NCBI GenBank assembly: GCA_009785525.1
Contig: WQWC01000001.1
Span: forward strand, 124,001 to 188,000
Direction of reading: 5' to 3'
Length of the DNA: 64,000 nt
From: Oscillospiraceae bacterium
GTDB lineage: Bacteria; Bacillota; Clostridia; Oscillospirales; Oscillospiraceae
The notes beneath the pieces were generated by a model that was given only the letters and a program-made list of their open reading frames with translations, did no database searches and was not told the origin of the DNA. Numbering within the stretch: the first letter of the stretch is position 1; each line of letters begins with the position of its first letter. The position numbers were made by a program, and so were the translations under genes. Positions 1-8,591 of the stretch are shown here, in pieces.

Positions 1-39
1 GGTCGTCCGCGGGACACAGAGGACTGAGTCCCCTGCAAG

Positions 40-567
40 TTATTTCACGTACTTTGTTATTCTTACGCCGCCGTATTTGTATTCTTTACACGTGCCGAAC
101 GGCAGCATTTCCGGCAGTATTTCTTTTGTTTCGCATATGATTATACCATGTTCGTTCAATTTGTCAAATTCTATGATTTTTTGCAATGCTTGCATGGTAA
201 TCCCCGAATCATACGGAGGGTCGATAAAAATCAAGTCAAACTTCTCGTCGGAGTTCAAAAACGCAAGGGCGTCACAGAAATACACCACCGCCGACTCTGC
301 GAACCCGCACAGTCTCAAATTTTCACGAACCAGCTCCGCCGACTCGCGTTTTGAATCGACAAACGTCACGGACTCGGCACCGCGTGACAATGCCTCAATT
401 CCCAGCTGACCGGTGCCGGCAAAAAGATCCAGGACTTTTCTGCCCTCAATATCAAATTGTATGATATTGAAAATCGACTCTTTGACTATATCGCTCGTCG
501 GCCTGATATCAGCCCCAACCGGCGATTTCAACTTCCGCCCCCTGGCAGTTCCGCTTATAATTCTCAT
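40..567 (-). CDS. rsmD: 16S rRNA (guanine966-N2)-methyltransferase RsmD
   Basis: A 175-residue class I SAM-dependent methyltransferase that modifies G966 of 16S rRNA during assembly of the small ribosomal subunit. The family N-terminus (MRIISGTARGRKL) is present. The SAM-binding motif DLFAGTGQLGIEALSRGA lies at about residues 47-64. The catalytic IDPPY motif of N2-guanine methyltransferases is at residues 115-119. The length is normal for RsmD. It is the last of three genes read in the same direction (uvrC, lipoprotein, rsmD), only 30 bases after the lipoprotein gene, so it is probably co-transcribed. In many Clostridia rsmD precedes coaD; here the next gene lies beyond the window edge. Nothing abnormal is seen in the coding sequence. 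The assignment is firm. Confidence 0.95.
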   Translation of the reverse strand: MRIISGTARGRKLKSPVGADIRPTSDIVKESIFNIIQFDIEGRKVLDLFAGTGQLGIEALSRGAESVTFVDSKRESAELVRENLRLCGFAESAVVYFCDALAFLNSDEKFDLIFIDPPYDSGITMQALQKIIEFDKLNEHGIIICETKEILPEMLPFGTCKEYKYGGVRITKYVK

Positions 568-597
568 TTTTTACCCATCGCTTTCAATTTAGTCGTT

Positions 598-1587
598 CTA
601 TTGCCCCAGTATTGCCATAATCTCGTCGCGTTGATCCATGCGGAATAAGCTGTTGCGGGAGGTGAAGACGAGGAAGCCGGGGACATCCTCCTCTAGCCTC
701 TCAACCGCAACGATGTGCCTTTCACCGGTTTGCACTGTGTCGGCGAAAAAGACCGCCTCCACTTCAACCCCAACATCAATATCACCTTCGAGCACCTCAA
801 CAACAGTGACATAATAGATGTCGGTGGACATCCAGTCGCTTGTACCGCTATTAAGGCTGCGTGGCTCACCGATTTCAACGACCAAGACATAGGGCGATCC
901 AGTGACGATGTCTACGATGTTATCTGAGCGGATGTGGTCTCTCCCCGGCGGATTATTCGCCGTTTTCTCGGTGATAAACGCAAGCAGCTCTTCCCTGTCA
1001 AGGCTCCGGCTGTTGAAATTAATTTCAGACGCATGGAGTGACACGGGTTCGTTGTACATTGTGCTTCCTGTCGGATTGTCTAAGTCGATGATAAGACCAT
1101 TGATAAACAAAAACCCGTCAGGATGTAATTGTGCCATAGCAAGCCACAACCTTTCAAGCACCAACAAATAGTCAGTACCGCTACTAAAGGTTGACTCGCT
1201 TGGGTTATATGACGATGCCCCCATAACGCCCATAACAGATGCATACGCGTTTTCCGCGTAAACAAATATGGTGTCCGCGGCGTTGCCCAAAACTCTGTCC
1301 AACACAACAAACTCAAACTCCACCAATGTCGCCCCAAAAGGTCGGCTGCCAACATAATTTGCGATTACTATATCAGTGCTGACCAGCAAGGCCTGCTCAA
1401 AGGTCAGGTACTCTATCCGCATGCTGCCTATAGGCGCTCTTACAATTTGCGGTTCTGCTGAATTGCCAATCATTGCATCTGCCTCGTTTGTAATAGTTGT
1501 GTCATCAGGTTCTGTATTCGTTGCGCTGCACGCAAACAGGGTTAACATTATCGTAATACCCAATACTAAAATCATTAGCTTTTTCAT
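598..1587 (-). CDS. putative lipoprotein with two similar halves, function unknown
   Basis: A 329-residue predicted lipoprotein. A short hydrophobic signal ends in lipobox LFAC with the acceptor Cys at residue 20, so the mature protein should be anchored to the outer face of the cytoplasmic membrane. The mature part has no motif I recognise. It appears to contain two related halves: TDIVIANYVGSRPFGATLVE in the first and SPYVLVVEIGEP with a following VTVVEVLEGDIDVG in the second, each leading into a short hydrophobic strand, which suggests an internal duplication of a beta-rich domain. Its start overlaps the uvrC stop by four bases (ATGA), and its ribosome binding site GGAGA lies inside the uvrC 3' end, so translation is probably coupled to uvrC. 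The function is unknown; co-transcription with a DNA-repair gene need not mean a shared role. Confidence 0.75.
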   Translation of the reverse strand: MKKLMILVLGITIMLTLFACSATNTEPDDTTITNEADAMIGNSAEPQIVRAPIGSMRIEYLTFEQALLVSTDIVIANYVGSRPFGATLVEFEFVVLDRVLGNAADTIFVYAENAYASVMGVMGASSYNPSESTFSSGTDYLLVLERLWLAMAQLHPDGFLFINGLIIDLDNPTGSTMYNEPVSLHASEINFNSRSLDREELLAFITEKTANNPPGRDHIRSDNIVDIVTGSPYVLVVEIGEPRSLNSGTSDWMSTDIYYVTVVEVLEGDIDVGVEVEAVFFADTVQTGERHIVAVERLEEDVPGFLVFTSRNSLFRMDQRDEIMAILGQ

Positions 1588-3404
1588 AGTGTATCTCCTT
1601 TCTCGTTATTAAAATGCCCATATATCTTCTCCGCAACATTTTTCGGCACCACTTTTGATAATTCCTCAACATCCGCTTTCGAGATCGCTTTCAAACTGCC
1701 GAAACTTTTCAGCAGATCATTCCTGCGCTTTTCGCCGACGCCTTCTATCTCATCGAGCTTTGATTTAATCGTGTTCTTCGACCGCAAAGTTCTGTGATAC
1801 TCAACAGCGAATCTGTGCGTCTCCTCCTGTATCGTGCCGATCAGCGCGAACGCGGCGGGGTTGCCTGTGATGCCTATCTCCTCCCCATCCGGCGACATCA
1901 GCGCGCGCGTTTTGTGCTTGGAATCTTTGACCATGCCGAACACCGGCAGATCGACGCCCGCCGCAATAAGCTCCGCCCTCACTGCGGCGGCGTGGGTTGC
2001 GCCTCCGTCAACCAGCAGGAGATCAGGCAACTCGGCAAATTTACTGTCCGCCTCGCTATGCCGCGCCATTCGCCTTTGTATAACCTCTTTCATACTGCTA
2101 TAATCATCCGGCCTTTGCACCGACTTTATCTTGAAACGCCTGTAATCTTTTTTATACGGCCTGCCTCTTACAAAAACAGTCATCGACGCGACGATATCTG
2201 ACGCCCCGGTGTTTGAGACATCGTACGCCTCAATACGCGCTGACAAATTCGGGAGTTTTAGCGCATTTTGCAGCCACTCCAGCGTTTTCAGCGCCTTTTC
2301 CTCTTTGGTTGAAACACGCTCCGTCTCTTCCCTGGCGTTTATATTTGCCGTCTCGACAAGTTTCAACTTATCGCCGCGCTGCGGGATTAATATCGTTACA
2401 CGGCGGCCCGCTATCTCGGTGAACAGCTTTTCAAGCAGCTCCGAATCCGGCGTGGCGAACGGCAGGCAGATTGTCTTCGGCAGAACGCCGCGTTTTTCGT
2501 AATATTGCCTGACAATGCCTGACATCGCATCCGGGTCGTCTTCAAGCGGCGTGTCGAACAGCTCGAAATCCTTTGAGATCAGATTGCCGTCCACGTAATG
2601 CAGAACCGTAAAACAACTTTTCACCGGGCCGCGGAAAAATCCCGCAACGTCAGTGTCAGCCATTGAGCCTGCAATGACAAGCTGCTTCTGCTCCAGCAAT
2701 TGCACGGCGCGGAGCCTGTCGCGTTTCTCGGCCGCGAGTTCAAACGAGAGATTTTCTGCGGCTTCATCCATCTCTTTTGTAAACTTTTCAATCAGCGCCG
2801 CCGTTTTGCCGTGAAAAATATCCACCGCCGCCTCAATTGATTCCCTGTACTCCGCCGCTGTCGCGCCTTTCTGGCAGTATGCCCGGCACGCGCCTATATG
2901 ATAATGCAGACACGGGCGCTCTTTCCCGGCGATTTTGGCAAAATCTTTCCCGCAAGTCGGGATTTGCAGCGCTTTGCAGACAGTCTCAATCGCCTCCCGC
3001 GTGACGCTTCTGTTGCCGTACGGGCCGAGGTATAACGCCCCATCCTTCTCTTGCTTTCGGGCGATTGTAAACACGGGATATTCCTGTTTTAAATCCACCC
3101 TAATAAACTGATAGCCCTTATCGTCCCGCAGCCGTATGTTATACTTCGGCATGTGGTGCTTGATAAGCGAATTCTCCAGCACCAACGCCTCGAACTCGGA
3201 GTTCGCGATTATCACGTCAAAATCGGCGATTTTTTCGACAAGCGCATAAGTTTTAATATCATGCACACCGCTGAAATAGCTGCCGACCCGGTTTTTCAGT
3301 TGCTTCGCCTTGCCGACATATATGACCTTGCCGGACTTGTCCATCATTATATAAACACCCGGCAGCTGCGGCAGCGCCAGCGATTTTTCACGCAGATTTT
3401 CCAA
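1584..3404 (-). CDS. uvrC: excinuclease ABC subunit C
   Basis: UvrC of nucleotide excision repair, which makes both incisions around a lesion held by UvrB. An N-terminal GIY-YIG nuclease domain (GVYIMMDKSGKVIYVGKAK) is followed by a Cys cluster (PTCGK, RPCLHYHIGACRAYC) matching the four-Cys Fe-S site known in UvrC. Next come a UVR/UvrB-binding segment, the RNase H-like second nuclease (EAYDVSN, LLVDGGATHAAAV), and C-terminal helix-hairpin-helix repeats (IEGVGEKRRNDLL). I place the start at the TTG at 3404: a strong GGGAGGA (3414-3420) sits nine bases upstream, whereas the longer frame from a TTG at 3422 would include that site. This gives 606 residues, normal for the family. It heads the operon with the lipoprotein and rsmD. 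All expected domains are present, so the protein should be functional. Confidence 0.97.
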   Translation of the reverse strand: MENLREKSLALPQLPGVYIMMDKSGKVIYVGKAKQLKNRVGSYFSGVHDIKTYALVEKIADFDVIIANSEFEALVLENSLIKHHMPKYNIRLRDDKGYQFIRVDLKQEYPVFTIARKQEKDGALYLGPYGNRSVTREAIETVCKALQIPTCGKDFAKIAGKERPCLHYHIGACRAYCQKGATAAEYRESIEAAVDIFHGKTAALIEKFTKEMDEAAENLSFELAAEKRDRLRAVQLLEQKQLVIAGSMADTDVAGFFRGPVKSCFTVLHYVDGNLISKDFELFDTPLEDDPDAMSGIVRQYYEKRGVLPKTICLPFATPDSELLEKLFTEIAGRRVTILIPQRGDKLKLVETANINAREETERVSTKEEKALKTLEWLQNALKLPNLSARIEAYDVSNTGASDIVASMTVFVRGRPYKKDYRRFKIKSVQRPDDYSSMKEVIQRRMARHSEADSKFAELPDLLLVDGGATHAAAVRAELIAAGVDLPVFGMVKDSKHKTRALMSPDGEEIGITGNPAAFALIGTIQEETHRFAVEYHRTLRSKNTIKSKLDEIEGVGEKRRNDLLKSFGSLKAISKADVEELSKVVPKNVAEKIYGHFNNEKGDTL

Positions 3405-3472
3405 TACGAGAAATCCTCCCAAGATTTATACATGCAGAAGTGTCCGTTTTATTTGTCTGTGGAAAATGCTTA

Positions 3473-4543
3473 TTAACCGAAGTTTGAATAGTGCATAATC
3501 AACAAAATCCTAAACAGGACATCGCATTGCACTTTCAATTTGTTTCGCCAATCTGTTTCAAGTGCAATTCCGCTGTATGGACTCCAATAAAATGAATTTT
3601 TGGTTGTAGAACACTTGAAATTCAGATTTAAATCCTCGTCAATCAGTGTAAGCATTGCTTCATATTCGTTTTTCAATACAGCAACACGGTTGAGAATCCC
3701 GCACCGCGCATACAGTTCCATAATGTCAAACCATGAAGGGCTTACGACTTCATCATTTATTGAGCCGTCAGTAATAGACGTAAAAAGGAACGACCAGCAC
3801 GGGCTTATGAATTGCCCACGTTTGTAGGTGTAAACATCAACGCCGGATTGCGAGAAGGTAGAAAGGCGACTCACACACTCAGCCAGAAGGGATTTATTTT
3901 GTTCGCTCCGCCAGCTTTGGCTGTAAGCAAGCATACGAAGATGGTACATGCACGGCCACAACACGCCTTTTTTGAAACAAGCCTTCCTCCTGTGCGTATC
4001 AACCGCATCTTCAGATTTTTCATAATTTAACACGTTCGCAAAATTGGCAAGGGAAAAATCAACATCGTGTTTCAAGTCGATAAAATGACCTTTGGGCAGA
4101 CGATATTCGTACCCCGCTCTCAGAATAATTGAGCTTCTGTATAGATATAACCCGAAAGATGTATATGAATAATCATTATCGGGTGCTTTTGGTTCTTTAA
4201 AACTGTATGCCAAATCGAAAGGTTCTTTCTGCAAAAGGCAGTTTACCGCTTTTGAAATATATTCGTTATCATGTGGGAAACCCTTCTCTGCAAGGTATCG
4301 AAGACCGACTTCCATGTTATCGTAATATTTGCCACCGACATAGTTGCCATGAAAGGCATCACCAAACCAACCGTCAGGTTTTTGCGACCGAACGATGAGT
4401 TGGACGATTTTTTGCAGGATTATTTTTTCTAAAAGTCCGGCTTCCTCGTTTGGGGATAGGCAACCAAACACTTCCTTTTTAACGCGCAAGACAATGGACG
4501 GGTCGGCGTTTTCAAGCAGGAAGTCTGCTATCTGTTGTTTCAT
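3473..4543 (-). CDS. hypothetical protein, possibly alpha/alpha-toroid fold
   Basis: A 356-residue soluble protein with no signal peptide or membrane segment. The sequence is rich in helices with aromatic and Gly-Trp patches such as QKPDGWFGDAFHG and YYDNMEVGLRYLAEKGF. These resemble the repeats of alpha/alpha-toroid proteins (squalene-cyclase and prenyltransferase-like), where QxxDGxW-type motifs recur. This is a resemblance seen by eye, not a proven domain. The DNA is more AT-rich than the neighbouring uvrC and rlmD, which fits an accessory gene. It reads toward uvrC with a 68-base gap to the chosen uvrC start. No catalytic residues can be named and no partner gene is evident. Confidence 0.6.
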   Translation of the reverse strand: MKQQIADFLLENADPSIVLRVKKEVFGCLSPNEEAGLLEKIILQKIVQLIVRSQKPDGWFGDAFHGNYVGGKYYDNMEVGLRYLAEKGFPHDNEYISKAVNCLLQKEPFDLAYSFKEPKAPDNDYSYTSFGLYLYRSSIILRAGYEYRLPKGHFIDLKHDVDFSLANFANVLNYEKSEDAVDTHRRKACFKKGVLWPCMYHLRMLAYSQSWRSEQNKSLLAECVSRLSTFSQSGVDVYTYKRGQFISPCWSFLFTSITDGSINDEVVSPSWFDIMELYARCGILNRVAVLKNEYEAMLTLIDEDLNLNFKCSTTKNSFYWSPYSGIALETDWRNKLKVQCDVLFRILLIMHYSNFG

Positions 4544-4686
4544 AGTTAATCTCGCATTATATAAATTTTCTGCACCGATTTGCTTGCCATTTTCAATAAT
4601 TATAACACAGCCATCACCGCAAGCTCAACGATATTTTACAAAACCCGATTCTTGTAGTACAATAACACACAAAGGTGGGATACTAA

Positions 4687-7158
4687 ATGCTGGGGCTTGA
4701 AAAAAATTCTGAACATACCGTGACAATTGAGAGCTACAACTCATCCGGCTCCGGTGTTGCGCGGATTGATGGGCTTGTTGTTTTTGTCAAGGGTGCGATA
4801 AATGGCGAGGTTTTGAGGATCAGGATTCTCAAAGTAACCAAAGGCGCGGCTTTTGCGAAGATTGTGGATATCATAACCCCCTCGTCGCACAGGATCATTC
4901 CCGCGTGTGAAAGCTTCGGCAAGTGCGGCGGCTGCGATTTTTTGCACATGGATTACGCCGAGGAGCTGGAGCTAAAACGTCGGCGCGTGGAGGATTCGCT
5001 GAAGCGTATCGGCGGGTTTGATATCAGCGTCGCGCCGGTCGTTCCGTCCGAGGCTCAGGAGGAGTACCGCAACAAGGCAATCTTCGCCATCGAGAACGTG
5101 GACGGACACGCTATCGCCGGATTTTACCGGGAGCGCAGTCACGATATCATCCCGGCGGAAAACTGCTTGATTCAGACCGATGTGTCCCGCAGAGCGGCGG
5201 TAGCAGTCACCCGCTGGATGGATTCCTGCGGAATCCCCGCCTATGATGAAAAGACACACAAAGGAGCAATCCGCCGTGTGTTCTGCCGGTACGCCGCCGG
5301 AACTGATACGGCTCAGGTTGTAATCACAACCGCCGACAAGCGTTTGAATCATTTGGATCAGCTTATAGACGAGATCAAAAGAAGCTGTCCCGAAGCCGCC
5401 AGCATTATTTTGAATGTCAACAAAACACACGGGAACACAGTTCTCGCGGGATCGTTCCGCACTATCTGGGGCGAAGACGCTATCACCGACGAGCTATGCG
5501 GCTTAAAATTCAAACTGTCGCCGAGGTCGTTCTATCAGATCAACCGCGTTCAGGCCGAGAAGCTGTATCTCAAAGCGTTGGAACTCACCCAACTCAGCGA
5601 TGACGACTTAGCCGTAGACCTATATTGCGGCGCGGGTACGATAACACTGTTGCTGGCGCAATCCGCCGGACGCGTGATCGGCGCGGATATAACGGACGAC
5701 GCGATTATCGACGCCCGCGAAAACGCCGAACGTAACGGCATCAGGAACGCCGAATTTATCTGTGCCGACGCGTCCGCGGCGGCTGAACAGTTGAAGAACA
5801 CAAAGCTCACTCCCGCCGCCGTAGTCGTTGACCCGCCCAGGCGTGGACTCACGCCGGATGTGATACAGACGATCTCCGACATGTCGCCAAAGCGTGTTGT
5901 ATACGTCTCCTGCGACCCGGCAACGCTGGCGCGGGATTTACGGGCATTTTGCGACCTTGGGTATGAACTTTCCGACGTGACGGCGTTTGACATGTTTCCA
6001 AGATGTGCACATGTAGAGACGGTAGCGTTGTTGCGAAAGAACGATATAAAGTGTTATGTATGTGATGAATTTTTAGATAAAAACACACATCTTGAGCATA
6101 TAATCCCAAATGCAATTGGCGGGTTTCTCAAATCGAAAAAATTAATCTGTAATGCTTGTAATGGAAAATTGGGTAAAATAGACTCAAAGTTGAGCGATCA
6201 ATTACTTTTCATTTCGAATATGATAGGAATTAAACGCGACAGAGGGAAATCTCCCTCGTTTCAAACCTCTGATGGAATAGGATATATTAAGCCTGGAGGT
6301 GAGTTTATCCTACACAAACCAACTATTCGCAGACGTGAAATTAAAATTTTGGAAGGTGGGGCTGAAATATCAGCTAATATTTCAGCCCCACCTTCCAAAA
6401 TGGACGAACAAATAAAAAGTATAGAAAACGAACTTAGACAAAAGGGCGTGCCGGAAGAAAAAATATCAGAGGTAATTAATACAGCAAACGCAGCCAGAAT
6501 TCGCTATTATCAAAAAAATTCAACTTCCATTAGCTTTGATCTTGGCGACGATGGGTTCCGTGCAATTACAAAAATCGCTGTAAATTTTTTCATTCATAAG
6601 GGCGGAGATGCTAAACACATCAAACACCTATTACCATACATCCAGAACAACGAAGAAATAGAGTGTGTTAATTTTTATTACCCAGAAATGGAAATCATTG
6701 AAAATCGAGATAATGATATATTGCATTCAATAATTATCATCGGAAACAAAAAGCAGAAACTATTATACGCATATGTAGAATTATTCAATTTTCATAAGTG
6801 TGTAGTATTGCTTAGCACTGAATATGAGGGCGATTGTTTTTGTGAAAACTATTTTTTAAATGTTCTCAACGCACCTAACACCACAAGTAAAAAATTCAAC
6901 TTATGTATTTCTAAAAAAGCACTTATTAATGCTGTCCAAGAAAAGGAATTTCCCATTAATGAATTTAAGAGTGCGTATGGTAAACTAATGGCTATTGTAC
7001 ACAAAAAGTGGCGATCCAATCAGCTTGCGGATATTGTTGAACGTTCTTTCAATAAGTTCCCAAAAGGAATCTTAATGAACGAAGAAATGTTTAATGAACT
7101 TATGAAAGAACTCATTCCTTTTATTGTATCTCAAATCCCTTGTGAGGATGATGTATAA
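4687..7158 (+). CDS. rlmD: 23S rRNA (uracil1939-C5)-methyltransferase RlmD fused to a C-terminal HNH nuclease module
   Basis: Residues 1 to about 448 are a complete RlmD/RumA enzyme: an N-terminal TRAM domain, an Fe-S cluster site (ACESFGKCGGC), a SAM-binding segment (DLYCGAGTITLLLA), the catalytic-Cys motif VYVSCDPATLARDL, and the usual RlmD ending HVETVALL. The reading frame then continues for about 375 residues. These begin with an HNH-type zinc nuclease module: CxxC (456/459), Glu-His (470/471), PNAIGG, and CNACN (488-492). A long C-terminal part without recognised motifs follows. Base composition changes abruptly to AT-rich at about 6040, exactly where RlmD should end, so the HNH part looks acquired. 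A separate start for it could only be a weak TTG at 6028 or 6031. A 25-bp perfect palindrome is embedded in the HNH part. The start has AAAGGTGGG upstream. RlmD function is sure; the role of the HNH extension is unknown. Confidence 0.9.
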   Translation: MLGLEKNSEHTVTIESYNSSGSGVARIDGLVVFVKGAINGEVLRIRILKVTKGAAFAKIVDIITPSSHRIIPACESFGKCGGCDFLHMDYAEELELKRRRVEDSLKRIGGFDISVAPVVPSEAQEEYRNKAIFAIENVDGHAIAGFYRERSHDIIPAENCLIQTDVSRRAAVAVTRWMDSCGIPAYDEKTHKGAIRRVFCRYAAGTDTAQVVITTADKRLNHLDQLIDEIKRSCPEAASIILNVNKTHGNTVLAGSFRTIWGEDAITDELCGLKFKLSPRSFYQINRVQAEKLYLKALELTQLSDDDLAVDLYCGAGTITLLLAQSAGRVIGADITDDAIIDARENAERNGIRNAEFICADASAAAEQLKNTKLTPAAVVVDPPRRGLTPDVIQTISDMSPKRVVYVSCDPATLARDLRAFCDLGYELSDVTAFDMFPRCAHVETVALLRKNDIKCYVCDEFLDKNTHLEHIIPNAIGGFLKSKKLICNACNGKLGKIDSKLSDQLLFISNMIGIKRDRGKSPSFQTSDGIGYIKPGGEFILHKPTIRRREIKILEGGAEISANISAPPSKMDEQIKSIENELRQKGVPEEKISEVINTANAARIRYYQKNSTSISFDLGDDGFRAITKIAVNFFIHKGGDAKHIKHLLPYIQNNEEIECVNFYYPEMEIIENRDNDILHSIIIIGNKKQKLLYAYVELFNFHKCVVLLSTEYEGDCFCENYFLNVLNAPNTTSKKFNLCISKKALINAVQEKEFPINEFKSAYGKLMAIVHKKWRSNQLADIVERSFNKFPKGILMNEEMFNELMKELIPFIVSQIPCEDDV
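6346..6401. repeat. 25-bp perfect inverted repeat inside the HNH coding region
   Basis: Bases 6346-6370 are the exact reverse complement of 6377-6401, separated by a six-base loop (CAGCTA). The palindrome is read in frame and encodes roughly ILEGGAEISANISAPPSKM. No T-tract follows, so it is not a rho-independent terminator. A perfect hairpin this long is unusual in coding DNA. It may be a small palindromic mobile element inserted in frame, comparable in idea to the palindromic elements found inside Rickettsia genes. I found no second copy in this window. Confidence 0.85.
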
Positions 7159-7210
7159 CGATACTGCTGCCTTTTGCAAAAAGTCTAATTTAATCTGGGA
7201 GAGAACATTT

Positions 7211-8515
7211 ATGGAAAACAGCCTTTCTAATGATAGAACCGCGAAAGAATTGTTTGAACTTTTGGCGCAAACAAGCTCCAGTCTTGCCAAAAGAGATATT
7301 CTGATCGAAAACGGCGAGAATGAGCGTTTTAAGCTCTTGCTTAAATATCTGCTGAACCCGTTTTTAATTACCGGGATCTCCACAAAGAAAATCACGAAAG
7401 CGACAGAGAAAGAGCCGGGGCAGATTTTTGACTCTTTCCCGGATTTGATGGAATATCTGTTCGCCAACAACACCGGCACCGATGAAATAATCGCGAGTAT
7501 TCAGCATTTTTTGAACAAACAGGATGACGACATGCGGGATTTTTACGTCTCAATAATAACAAAAAGCGCGCGGCTTGGCTGTGATATCAAATCGGTAAAC
7601 AAGGCGTTCGGCAAAGATTTTATACCGCAGTGGGAAGTGCAGCAGTCATATAATCTTGAAAAATCCCCGTTGAAAGAAGACGAATGGTTCAGCCTGAGCC
7701 AAAAACTAAACGGCGTGCGCGGGACGTTTTTTGAGGGCAGGATTTTCAGCCGTCAGGGCAAGGAGTTCCTGGGTCTGGAGCATATCATTGACGATATAAA
7801 ACAGCTCTTCTCCGACCCGGAAAACTGGGTGCTGGACGGCGAGCTTATTCGCGTTAATACAGAGGGCGTCCCGGACAACGAGAATTTCAGAATCGGCACC
7901 GGGATATTAAGTCAGGACGAAGCCGACAAGAGCTGTATGCGCCTGATTGTGTTCGACATCCTGCCCGCCGCCGAATTCTCCGCCGGTGAAAGCGAACTGC
8001 GCTACAAATCCCGCCTTGTCGTATTGAAAAATTTACGCGAAAAAATCACCGAATTGGATTTGCGTAATATCGCAACGATTGATATCCTGTATTCCGGCGA
8101 CAATACAGCAATGATTGATTATTATCTGGAAAAGATGGTTCTTGAGGGCAAAGAAGGGCTGATGCTCAACCGCGACAGCAAGTATTATTGCAAAAGGCAC
8201 AACGGCATTTTGAAAGTCAAACAATTTTATGCAGTTGATTTAAAAGTGCTTTCCGTTGAAGAGGGTTCCGGCAGATTAAAAGGCAAACTCGGCGCTTTTG
8301 TCGTAGACTATAAAGGCGGCAAGCTGAACGTGGGTTCCGGAATGTCGGATGAACAGCGCGAAGAGTTCTGGGCGGATCGCGAATCCCTCCCCGGCCGTGT
8401 GATTGAGGTGAAATACAAAGAAGAAAGCAGCGACAAAAAAACCGGGGCGCGAAGTTTGCAATTCCCGATTTTCATTTCGCTGAGAGAACCGGGTAAAGAA
8501 GAGAGTTATTATTAA
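7211..8515 (+). CDS. ATP-dependent DNA ligase
   Basis: A 434-residue ATP-dependent polynucleotide ligase. The nucleotidyl-transfer motif I is seen as SQKLNGVRG, with the catalytic lysine at about residue 165. Motif III-like VLDGELIRVN, motif IV KEGLMLNRDSKYY and motif V LKVKQFYAVDLKVL follow in the expected order. A C-terminal OB-like part runs from about 350 to the end. An N-terminal helical region of about 150 residues precedes the catalytic core, as in DNA-binding-domain ligases. I chose ATG 7211 because GGGAGAG lies seven bases upstream; the longer frame from 7124 has no binding site. No Ku or LigD-type partner is nearby. It stands next to the acquired HNH module, so it may be accessory to the cell's NAD-dependent ligase. 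Confidence 0.92.
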   Translation: MENSLSNDRTAKELFELLAQTSSSLAKRDILIENGENERFKLLLKYLLNPFLITGISTKKITKATEKEPGQIFDSFPDLMEYLFANNTGTDEIIASIQHFLNKQDDDMRDFYVSIITKSARLGCDIKSVNKAFGKDFIPQWEVQQSYNLEKSPLKEDEWFSLSQKLNGVRGTFFEGRIFSRQGKEFLGLEHIIDDIKQLFSDPENWVLDGELIRVNTEGVPDNENFRIGTGILSQDEADKSCMRLIVFDILPAAEFSAGESELRYKSRLVVLKNLREKITELDLRNIATIDILYSGDNTAMIDYYLEKMVLEGKEGLMLNRDSKYYCKRHNGILKVKQFYAVDLKVLSVEEGSGRLKGKLGAFVVDYKGGKLNVGSGMSDEQREEFWADRESLPGRVIEVKYKEESSDKKTGARSLQFPIFISLREPGKEESYY

Positions 8516-8540
8516 TTTTTAACTTATGCCGGAATTTTAT

Positions 8541-8575
8541 CAGGGCGTGTTTTACTTTCTTGTAAACACGCCCTG
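8541..8575. terminator. hairpin between convergent ligase and alcohol dehydrogenase genes
   Basis: CAGGGCGTGTTT (8541-8552) pairs with AAACACGCCCTG (8564-8575) over 12 bases. It lies in the 76-base gap between convergent genes and could end transcription from both sides. The flanking T-tracts are weak (AACATTTTGT on the plus side). Confidence 0.65.
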
Positions 8576-8591
8576 AACATTTTGTATGTCC

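Noticed and set aside
1..39. Possible regulatory element downstream of rsmD
   Set aside because: The segment is too short and cut by the window edge; no hairpin or motif can be supported.
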